Assembly (NCBI RefSeq): GCF_932526225.1
Contig: NC_064044.1
Coordinates: forward strand, 10,660,906 to 10,724,905
Source: Nematostella vectensis
Lineage: Eukaryota; Cnidaria; Anthozoa; Actiniaria; Edwardsiidae
Reading direction: 5' to 3'
DNA: 64,000 nucleotides
Every line of letters starts with the position of its first letter. Position 1 is the first letter of the stretch. The notes beneath the pieces are model-generated. The model made no database searches, had not been told where the DNA came from, and saw only the letters and a program-made list of their open reading frames with translations. A program made the position numbers and the translations under genes. This document shows, in pieces, positions 13,001 to 25,000 of this stretch.

Positions 13001-16000
13001 GAATAGCCATCAACAACACAGTAAGTATTGATAAGTATAGGGGTAGTAAGGGGGATTTGCTGGACCTGGTCTTTAACCAGGAAGAACCATCAACAACACA
13101 GTAAGTTTTGAGAAGTATAGGGGTACTAAGGGGGATTTGCTGGACCTGGTTTTTGACCAGGAAGAGCCATCAACAACACAGTAAGTATTGAGAAGTATAA
13201 GGGTACTAAGGGGGATTTGTTGGACCTAGTTTTTGACCAGGAAAAGCCATCAGCAATACAGTAAGTATTGAGAAGTATAGAGGTTCTAAGGGGGATTTGC
13301 GGACTTGGTCTTTGACTAGGAAGAGCCATCAACAACACAGTAAATATTGAGAAGTATAGGGGTACTAAGGGGGATTTGCTGGACCTGATATTTGACCAGG
13401 AAGAGCCATCAACAACACAGTAAGTATTGAGAAGTATAAGGGTACTAAGGGGGATTTGTTGGACCTGGTTTTTGACCAGGAAGAGCCATCAACAACACAA
13501 TAAGTATTGAGAAGTATGGGGGTTCTAAGGGGGATTTGCTGTACCTGGTGTTTGACCAATAAGAGCCATCAACAACACAGTAAGTATTGAGAAGTATAAG
13601 GGTACTAAGGGGGATTTGCTGGACCTGGTTTTTGACCAGGAAGAGCCATCAACAACACGGTAAGTATTGAGAAGTATAGGGGTACTAAGGGGGATTTGCT
13701 GGACCTGGTCTTTAACCAGGAAGAACCATCAACAACACAGTAAGTATTGAGAAGTATAGGGGTACTAAGGGGGATTTGCTGGACCTGATATTTGACCGGG
13801 AAGCACCATCAACAACACAGTAAGTATTGAGAAGTATAGGGGTACTAAGGGGGATTTGCTGGACCTGGTTTTTGACCAGGAAGAGCCATCAACAACACAG
13901 TAAGTATTGAGAAGTATAGGGGTACTAAGGGGGATTTGCTGGACCTGATATTTGACCAGGAAGAGCCATCAACAACACAGTAAGTATTGAGAAGTATAGG
14001 GGTACTAAGGGGGATTTGCTGGACCTGATATTTGACCAGGAAGAGCCATCAGCAACACAGTAAGTATTGAGAAGTATAGAGGTACAAAGGGGGATTTGCG
14101 GACTTGGTCTTTGACTAGGAAGAGCCATCAACAACACAGTAAATATTGAGAAGTATAGGGGTACTAAGGGGGATTTGCTGGGCCTGATATTTGACCAGGA
14201 AGAGCCATCAACAACACAGTAAGTATTGAGAAGTATAGGGGTACTAAGGGGGATTTGCTGGGCCTGATATTTGACCAGGAAGAGCTATCAACAACACAGT
14301 AAGTATTGAGAAGTATAGGGGTACTAAGGGGGATTTGCAGGACCTGGTCTTTGACCAGGAAGAGCCATCAACAACACAGTAAGTATTGAGAAGTATAGGG
14401 GTACTAAGGGGGATTTGCTGGACCTGGTTTTTGACCAGGAATAGCCATCAACAACACAGTAAGTATTGATAAGTATAGGGGTAGTAAGGGGGATTTGCTG
14501 GACCTGGTCTTTAACCAGGAAGAACCATCAACAACACAGTAAGTTTTGAGAAGTATAGGGGTACTAAGGGGGATTTGCTGGACCTGGTTTTTGACCAGGA
14601 AGAGCCATCAACAACACAGTAAGTATTGAGAAGTATAAGGGTACTAAGGGGGATTTGTTGGACCTAGTTTTTGACCAGGAAGAGCCATCAACAACACAAT
14701 AAGTATTGAGAAGTATGGGGGTTCTAAGGGGGATTTGCTAGACCTGGTGTTTGACCAATAAGAGCCATCAACAACACAGTAAGTATTGAAAAGTATAGGG
14801 GTACTAAAGGGGGATTTGCTGGACCTGGTTTTTGACCAGGAAGAGCAATCAACAACACGGTAAGTATTGAGAAGTATAGGGGTACTAAGGGGGATTTGCT
14901 GGACCTGATATTTGACCAGGAAGAGCCATCAACAACACAGTAAGTATTGAGAAGTATAGGGGTACTAAGGGGGATTTGCTGGACCTGATATTTGACCAGG
15001 AAGAGCCATCAACAACACAGTAAGTATTGAGAAGTATAGGGGTACTAGGGGGATTTGCTGGACCTGGTTTTTGACCAGGAAGAGCCATCAACAACACAGT
15101 AAGTATTGAGAGGTATAGGGGTTCTAAGGGGGGTTTGCTGGACCTGGTTTTTGACCAGGAAAAGCCATCAGCAACACAGTAAGTATTGAGAAGTATAGAG
15201 GTTCAAAGGGGGATTTGCGGACTTGGTCTTTGACTAGGAAGAGCCATCAACAACACAGTAAATATTGAGAAGTATAGGGGTACTAAGGGGGATTTGCTGG
15301 GCCTGGTCTTTGACCAGGAAGAGCCATCAACAACACAGTAAGTATTGAGAAGTATAGGGGTACTAAGGGGGATTTGCAGGACCTGGTCTTTGACCAGGAA
15401 GAGCCATCAACAACACAGTAAGTATTGAGAAGTATAGGGGTACTAAGGGGGATTTGCTGGACCTGATATTTGACCAGGAATAGCCATCAACAACACAGTA
15501 AGTATTGAGAAGTATAGGGGTACTAAGGGGGATTTGTTGGACCTGGTTTTTGACCAGGAAGAGCCATCAACAACACAATAAGTATTGAGAAGTATGGGGG
15601 TTCTAAGGGGGATTTGCTGGACCTGGTGTTTGACCAATAAGAGCCATCAACAACACAGTAAGTATTGAGAAGTATAAGGGTATTAAGGGGGATTTGCTGG
15701 ACCTGATATTTGACCAGGAAGAGCCATCAACAACACAGTAAGTATTGAGAAGTATAGGGGTACTAAGGGGGATTTGCTGGACCTGATATTTGACCGGGAA
15801 GCACCATCAACAACACAGTAAGTATTGAGAAGTATAGGGGTACTAAGGGGGATTTGCTGGACCTGGTTTTTGACCAGGAAGAGCCATCAACAACACAATA
15901 AGTATTGAGAAGTATAGGGGTACTAAGGGGGATTTGCTGGACCTGATATTTGACCAGGAAGAGCCATCAACAACACAGTAAGTATTGAGAAGTATAGGGG

Positions 16001-19000
16001 TACTAAGGGAGATTTGCTGGACCTGATATTTGACCAGGAAGAGCCATCAACAACACAGTAAGTATTGAGAAGTATAGGGGTACTAAGGGGGATTTGCTGG
16101 ACCTGATATTTGACCAGGAAGAGCCATCAGCAACACAGTAAGTATTGAGAAGTATAGAGGTACAAAGGGGGATTTGCGGACTTGGTCTTTGACTAGGAAG
16201 AGCCATCAACAACACAGTAAATATTGAGAAGTATAGGGGTACTAAGGGGGATTTGCTGGGCCTGATATTTGACCAGGAAGAGCCATCAACAACACAGTAA
16301 GTATTGAGAAGTATAGGGGTACTAAGGGGGATTTGCTGGGCTTGATATTTGACCAGGAAGAGCTATCAACAACACAGTAAGTATTGAGAAGTATAGGGGT
16401 ACTAAGGGGGATTTGCAGGACCTGGTCTTTGACCAGGAAGAGCCATCAACAACACAGTAAGTATTGAGAAGTATAGGGGTACTAAGGGGGATTTGCTGGA
16501 CCTGGTTTTTGACCAGGAATAGCCATCAACAACACAGTAAGTATTGATAAGTATAGGGGTAGTAAGGGGGATTTGCTGGACCTGGTCTTTAACCAGGAAG
16601 AACCATCAACAACACAGTAAGTTTTGAGAAGTATAGGGGTACTAAGGGGGATTTGCTGGACCTGGTTTTTGACCAGGAAGAGCCATCAACAACACAGTAA
16701 GTATTGAGAAGTATAAGGGTACTAAGGGGGATTTGTTGGACCTAGTTTTTGACCAGGAAGAGCCATCAACAACACAATAAGTATTGAGAAGTATGGGGGT
16801 TCTAAGGGGGATTTGCTAGACCTGGTGTTTGACCAATAAGAGCCATCAACAACACAGTAAGTATTGAAAAGTATAGGGGTACTAAAGGGGGATTTGCTGG
16901 ACCTGGTTTTTGACCAGGAAGAGCCATCAACAACACGGTAAGTATTGAGAAGTATAGGGGTACTAAGGGGGATTTGCTGGACCTGATATTTGACCAGGAA
17001 GAGCCATCAACAACACAGTAAGTATTGAGAAGTATAGGGGTACTAAGGGGGATTTGCTGGACCTGATATTTGACCAGGAAGAGCCATCAACAACACAGTA
17101 AGTATTGAGAAGTATAGGGGTACTAAGGGGGATTTGCTGGACCTGATATTTGACCAGGAAGAGCCATCAACAACACAGTAAGTATTGAGAAGTATAGGGG
17201 TACTAGGGGGATTTGCTGGACCTGGTTTTTGACCAGGAAGAGCCATCAACAACACAGTAAGTATTGAGAGGTATAGGGGTTCTAAGGGGGGTTTGCTGGA
17301 CCTGGTTTTTGACCAGGAAAAGCCATCAGCAACACAGTAAGTATTGAGAAGTATAGAGGTTCAAAGGGGGATTTGCGGACTTGGTCTTTGACTAGGAAGA
17401 GCCATCAACAACACAGTAAATATTGAGAAGTATAGGGGTACTAAGGGGGATTTGCTGGGCCTGATATTTGACCAGGAAGAGCCATCAACAACACAGTAAG
17501 TATTGAGAAGTATAGGGGTACTAAGGGGGATTTGCTGGACCTGATATTTGACCGGGAAGCACCATCAGCAACACAGTAAGTATTGAAAAGTATAGGTGTA
17601 CTAAGGGGGATTTGCTGGGCCTGATATTTGACCAGGAAGAGCTATCAACAACACAGTAAGTATTGAGAAGTATAGGGGTACTAAGGGGGATTTGCAGGAC
17701 CTGGTCTTTGACCAGGAAGAGCCATCAACAACACAGTAAGTATTGAGAAGTATAGGGGTACTAAGGGGGATTTGCTGGACCTGGTTTTTGACCAGGAATA
17801 GCCATCAACAACACAGTAAGTATTGATAAGTATAGGGGTACTAAGGGGGATTTGCTGGACCTGGTCTTTAACCAGGAAGAACCATCAACAACACAGTAAG
17901 TTTTGAGAAGTATAGGGGTACTAAGGGGGATTTGCTGGACCTGGTTTTTGACCAGGAATAGCCATCAACAACACAGTAAGTATTGAGAAGTATAGGGGTA
18001 CTAAGGGGGATTTGTTGGACCTGGTTTTTGACCAGGAAGAGCCATCAACAACACAATAAGTATTGAGAAGTATGGGGGTTCTAAGGGGGATTTGCTGGAC
18101 CTGGTGTTTGACCAATAAGAGCCATCAACAACACAGTAAGTATTGAGAAGTATAGGGGTACTAAGGGGGATTTGCTGGACCTGGTTTTTGACCAGGAAGA
18201 GCCATCAACAACACAGTAAGTATTGAGAAGTATAGGGGTACTAAGGGGGATTTGCTGGACCTGATATTTGACCAGGAAGAGCCATCAACAACACAGTAAG
18301 TATTGAGAAGTATAGGGGTACTAAGGGGGATTTGCTGGACCTGATATTTGACCAGGAAGAGCCATCAGCAACACAGTAAGTATTGAGAAGTATAGAGGTT
18401 CAAAGGGGGATTTGCGGACTTGGTCTTTGACTAGGAAGAGCCATCAACAACACAGTAAATATTGAGAAGTATAGGGGTACTAAGGGGGATTTGCTGGGCC
18501 TGATATTTGACCAGGAAGAGCCATCAACAACACAGTAAGTATTGAGAAGTATAGGGGTACTAAGGGGGATTTGCTGGGCCTGATATTTGACCAGGAAGAG
18601 CTATCAACAACACAGTAAGTATTGAGAAGTATAGGGGTACTAAGGGGGATTTGCAGGACCTGGTCTTTGACCAGGAAGAGCCATCAACAACACAGTAAGT
18701 ATTGAGAAGTATAGGGGTACTAAGGGGGATTTGCTGGACCTGGTTTTTGACCAGGAATAGCCATCAACAACACAGTAAGTATTGATAAGTATAGGGGTAG
18801 TAAGGGGGATTTGCTGGACCTGGTCTTTAACCAGGAAGAACCATCAACAACACAGTAAGTTTTGAGAAGTATAGGGGTACTAAGGGGGATTTGCTGGACC
18901 TGGTTTTTGACCAGGAAGAGCCATCAACAACACAGTAAGTATTGAGAAGTATAAGGGTACTAAGGGGGATTTGTTGGACCTAGTTTTTGACCAGGAAGAG

Positions 19001-22000
19001 CCATCAACAACACAATAAGTATTGAGAAGTATGGGGGTTCTAAGGGGGATTTGCTAGACCTGGTGTTTGACCAATAAGAGCCATCAACAACACAGTAAGT
19101 ATTGAAAAGTATAGGGGTACTAAAGGGGGATTTGCTGGACCTGGTTTTTGACCAGGAAGAGCCATCAACAACACGGTAAGTATTGAGAAGTATAGGGGTA
19201 CTAAGGGGGATTTGCTGGACCTGATATTTGACCAGGAAGAGCCATCAACAACACAGTAAGTATTGAGAAGTATAGGGGTACTAAGGGGGATTTGCTGGAC
19301 CTGATATTTGACCAGGAAGAGCCATCAACAACACAGTAAGTATTGAGAAGTATAGGGGTACTAAGGGGGATTTGCTGGACCTGATATTTGACCAGGAAGA
19401 GCCATCAACAACACAGTAAGTATTGAGAAGTATAGGGGTACTAGGGGGATTTGCTGGACCTGGTTTTTGACCAGGAAGAGCCATCAACAACACAGTAAGT
19501 ATTGAGAGGTATAGGGGTTCTAAGGGGGGTTTGCTGGACCTGGTTTTTGACCAGGAAAAGCCATCAGCAACACAGTAAGTATTGAGAAGTATAGAGGTTC
19601 AAAGGGGGATTTGCGGACTTGGTCTTTGACTAGGAAGAGCCATCAACAACACAGTAAATATTGAGAAGTATAGGGGTACTAAGGGGGATTTGCTGGGCCT
19701 GATATTTGACCAGGAAGAGCCATCAACAACACAGTAAGTATTGAGAAGTATAGGGGTACTAAGGGGGATTTGCTGGACCTGATATTTGACCGGGAAGCAC
19801 CATCAGCAACACAGTAAGTATTGAAAAGTATAGGTGTACTAAGGGGGATTTGCTGGGCCTGATATTTGACCAGGAAGAGCTATCAACAACACAGTAAGTA
19901 TTGAGAAGTATAGGGGTACTAAGGGGGATTTGCAGGACCTGGTCTTTGACCAGGAAGAGCCATCAACAACACAGTAAGTATTGAGAAGTATAGGGGTACT
20001 AAGGGGGATTTGCTGGACCTGGTTTTTGACCAGGAATAGCCATCAACAACACAGTAAGTATTGATAAGTATAGGGGTACTAAGGGGGATTTGCTGGACCT
20101 GGTCTTTAACCAGGAAGAACCATCAACAACACAGTAAGTTTTGAGAAGTATAGGGGTACTAAGGGGGATTTGCTGGACCTGGTTTTTGACCAGGAAGAGC
20201 CATCAACAACACAGTAAGTATTGAGAAGTATAAGGGTACTAAGGGGGATTTGTTGGACCTAGTTTTTGACCAGGAAGAGCCATCAACAACACAATAAGTA
20301 TTGAGAAGTATGGGGGTTCTAAGGGGGATTTGCTAGACCTGGTGTTTGACCAATAAGAGCCATCAACAACACAGTAAGTATTGAAAAGTATAGGGGTACT
20401 AAAGGGGGATTTGCTGGACCTGGTTTTTGACCAGGAAGAGCCATCAACAACACGGTAAGTATTGAGAAGTATAGGGGTACTAAGGGGGATTTGCTGGACC
20501 TGATATTTGACCAGGAAGAGCCATCAACAACACAGTAAGTATTGAGAAGTATAGGGGTACTAAAGGGGGATATGCTGGACCTGGTTTTTTGACCAGGAAG
20601 AGCCATCAACAACACGGTAAGTATTGAGAAGTATAGGGGTACTAAGGGGGATTTGCTGGACCTGATATTTGACCAGGAAGAGCCATCAACAACACAGTAA
20701 GTATTGAGAAGTATAGGGGTACTAAGGGGGATTTGCTGGACCTGATATTTGACCAGGAAGAGCCATCAACAACACAGTAAGTATTGAGAAGTATAGGGGT
20801 ACTAAGGGGGATTTGCTGGACCTGATATTTGACCAGGAAGAGCCATCAACAACACAGTAAGTATTGAGAAGTATAGGGGTACTAGGGGGATTTGCTGGAC
20901 CTGGTTTTTGACCAGGAAGAGCCATCAACAACACAGTAAGTATTGAGAGGTATAGGGGTTCTAAGAGGGGTTTGCTGGACCTGGTTTTTGACCAGGAAAA
21001 GCCATCAGCAATACAGTAAGTATTGAGAAGTATAGAGGTTCTAAGGGGGATTTGCGGACTTGGTCTTTGACTAGGAAGAGCCATCAACAACACAGTAAAT
21101 ATTGAGAAGTATAGGGGTACTAAGGGGGATTTGCTGGACCTCACATTTGACCAGGAAGAGCCATCAACAACACAGTAAGTATTGAGAAGTATAAGGGTAC
21201 TAAGGGGGATTTGTTGGACCTGGTTTTTGACCAGGAAGAGCCATCAACAACACAATAAGTATTGAGAAGTATGGGGGTTCTAAGGGGGATTTGCTAGACC
21301 TGGTGTTTGACCAATAAGAGCCATCAACAACACAGTAAGTATTGAAAAGTATAGGGGTACTAAAGGGGGATTTGCTGTACCTGGTTTTTGACCAGGAAGA
21401 GCCATCAACAACACGGTAAGTATTGAGAAGTATAGGGGTACTAAGGGGGATTTGCTGGACCTGATATTTGACCAGGAAGAGCCATCAACAACACAGTAAG
21501 TATTGAGAAGTATAGGGGTACTAAGGGGGATTTGCTGGACCTGATATTTGACCAGGAAGAGCCATCAACAACACAGTAAGTATTGAGAAGTATAGGGGTA
21601 CTAAGGGGGATTTGCTGGACCTGATATTTGACCAGGAAGAGCCATCAACAACACAGTAAGTATTGAGAAGTATAGGGGTACTAGGGGGATTTGCTGGACC
21701 TGGTTTTTGACCAGGAAGAGCCATCAACAACACAGTAAGTATTGAGAGGTATAGGGGTTCTAAGGGGGGTTTGCTGGACCTGGTTTTTGACCAGGAAAAG
21801 CCATCAGCAATACAGTAAGTATTGAGAAGTATAGAGGTTCTAAGGGGGATTTGCGGACTTGGTCTTTGACTAGGAAGAGCCATCAACAACACAGTAAATA
21901 TTGAGAAGTATAGGGGTACTAAGGGGGATTTGCTGGACCTGATATTTGACCAGGAAGAGCCATCAACAACACAGTAAGTATTGAGAAGTATAAGGGTACT

Positions 22001-25000
22001 AAGGGGGATTTGTTGGACCTGGTTTTTGACCAGGAAGAGCCATCAACAACACAATAAGTATTGAGAAGTATGGGGGTTCTAAGGGGGATTTGCTGTACCT
22101 GGTGTTTGACCAATAAGAGCCATCAACAACACAGTAAGTATTGAGAAGTATAAGGGTACTAAGGGGGATTTGTTGGACCTGGTTTTTGACCAGGAAGAGC
22201 CATCAACAACACAATAAGTATTGAGAAGTATGGGGGTTCTAAGGGGGATTTGCTGTACCTGGTGTTTGACCAATAAGAGCCATCAACAACACAGAAGTAT
22301 TGAGAAATATAAGGGTACTAAGGGGAATTTGCTGGACCTGATATTTGACCGGGAAGCACCATCAACAACACAGTAAGTATTGAGAAGTATAGGGGTACTA
22401 AGGGGGATTTGCTGGACCTGATATTTGACCAGGAAGAGCCATCAACAACACAGTAAGTATTGAGAAGTATAGGGGTACTAAGGGGGATTTGCGGACTTGG
22501 TCTTTGACTAGGAAGAGCCATCAACAACACAGTAAATATTGAGAAGTATAGGGGTACTAGGGGGATTTGCTGGACCTGATATTTGACCAGGAAGAGCCAT
22601 CAACAACACAGTAAGTATTGAGAAGTATGGGGGTTCTAAGGGGGATTTGCTGGACCTGATATTTGACCAGGAAGAGCCATCAACAACACAGTAAGTATTG
22701 AGAAGTATAGGGGTACTAAGGGGGATTTGCTGGACCTGATATTTGACCAGGAAGAGCCATCAACAACACAGTAAGTATTGAGAAATATGGGGGTTCTAAG
22801 GGGGATTTGCTGGACCTGATATTTGACCAGGAAGAGCCATCAACAACACAGTAAGTATTGAGAAGTATAGGGGTACTAAGGGGGATTTGCTGGACCTGAT
22901 ATTTGACCAGGAAGAGCCATCAACAACACAGTAAGTATTGAGAAGTATAGGGGTACTAGGGGGATTTGCTGGACCTGGTTTTTGACCAGGAAGAGCCATC
23001 AACAACACAGTAAGTATTGAGAGGTATAGGGGTTCTAAGGGGGGTTTGCTGGACCTGGTTTTTGACCAGGAAAAGCCATCAGCAATACAGTAAGTATTGA
23101 GAAGTATAGAGGTTCTAAGGGGGATTTGCGGACTTTGTCTTTGACTAGGAAGAGCCATCAACAACACAGTAAATATTGAGAAGTATAGGGGTACTAAGGG
23201 GGATTTGCTGGACCTGATATTTGACCAGGAAGAGCCATCAACAACACAGTAAGTATTGAGAAGTATAGGGGTACTAAGGGGGATTTGCTGGACCTGGTCT
23301 TTGACCTGGAAGAACCATCGACAACACAGTAAGTATTGAGAAGTATAGGGGTACTAAGGGGGGATTTGCTGGGCCTGGTCTTTGACCTGGAAGAACCATC
23401 GACAACACAGTAAGTATTGAGAAGTATAGGGGTACTAAGGGGGATTTGCTGGGCCTGGTCTTTGACCTGGAAGGACCATCAACAACACGGTAAGTATTAA
23501 GAGATAAAGTGGTAGTATGTTAGATTTTCTGGACATGATTTTTGACCAGGAAGAGCCATCAACAACACAGTAAGTATTGAAGAGTATAGGTGTACTTAGG
23601 GGGATTTGCTGGACCTGGTCTTTGACCTGGAAGGACCATCAACAACACGGTAAGTATTAAGAGATAAAGTGGTAGTATGTTGGATTTTCTGGACATGATT
23701 TTTGACAAGGAAGAACCATCAACAACACAGTATTAAGAGGAATGACCATTATGGTACATTAGTTTTAATACACTAATATGCCTGTATTTATGGTGATAAT
23801 AATATAAACTTACTGGAGGAAACAATGACTGTGCTTGGAATATTGTCTATATGTCTATTTTTTATATTGACATAGTCCATGGTCTTTTGTTTTTCGTCGT
23901 TTCTTCCACTAGCTGGCTTGGCCACCCCAAGTTCATTCACCAGTAGAGCAACTTTTCGTCCACAAGCAGGCAATCATAGTAACAAGGCTACGATTAATGA
24001 TTTGTTTTGAAACAGCATTGATACTCGTTGGTTGTTTAACTAGAAAGCCTTTCCAAACAAGAGTCCCGCAATACCACTACTGCTGTCCAAAACATTAATA
24101 TTCCTCTGTCTAATATTTCTCGTGCCTGGATCCTCAAAATAAGAGAGAGAAAGACGTTGAATGGCAATACCACCCCTGCTGTCCCAAACATTTATAATCC
24201 TCTGTCTGATATTTCTCGTACCTGGATCCTCAAAATAAGATAGAGAAAGAAGGAGAATGGCAATACCATTACTGATGTCCAAGACATTATTAAGCCTCTG
24301 TCCCTGAATCCACAGGGACGATTCTCACACTACGGATAACAGCTCCATCCAGGACTCTGAGGGTGCCACTGACAAGGACTCATCCCAAGATGACGAGCTT
24401 GATGATGAGCCCTTTCCCCCTGTCACCCTATCACGCCCTTACGAAGACATCACCGTGGCGGTTATCACAGACCCCAGCAACTTCACGGTATGTGTAGACC
24501 CCTAATCCATCACTTTTCAGTCCCCTCCTAACCTTACCCCTATCACGCCCTTATGAAGACATCACCGTGGCTGTTATCACAGACCCCAGCAACTTCACGG
24601 TATGTGTAGACCCTTACTCCATCACTTTTCAGTCCCCTCCTAACCTTACCCCTATCACGCCCTTATGAAGACATCACCGTGGTGGTTATCACAGACCCCA
24701 GCAACTTCACGGTATGTGTAGACCCCTAATCCATCACTTTTCAGTCCCCTCCTTACCTTACCCCTACCACGCACCCATCAAGACATCGCCGTGGCTGTTA
24801 TCACAGACCCTAGCAACTTCACGTTATGTGTAGACCCCCCCTCCCATCCATCCAACGCTTTTCAGTCCCCTCCCTACCTTACCCCTTTCACGACCTTATG
24901 AAAACATCACCGTGGCGGTTATCACAGACCCCAGCAACTTCACGGTATGTGTAGACCCCTAATCCATCACTTTTCAGTCCCCTCCTTACCTTACCCCTAC

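Noticed and set aside
5693-23167. Many minus-strand frames of 64-140 codons (LLMALPGQKPGPANPP type)
   Set aside because: Same short frame repeated by the 80-bp satellite; no start context, no homology, wrong strand for the host gene.
5348-23732. CRISPR-like array
   Set aside because: Units are contiguous and near identical with no unique spacers, and the context is a eukaryotic intron.
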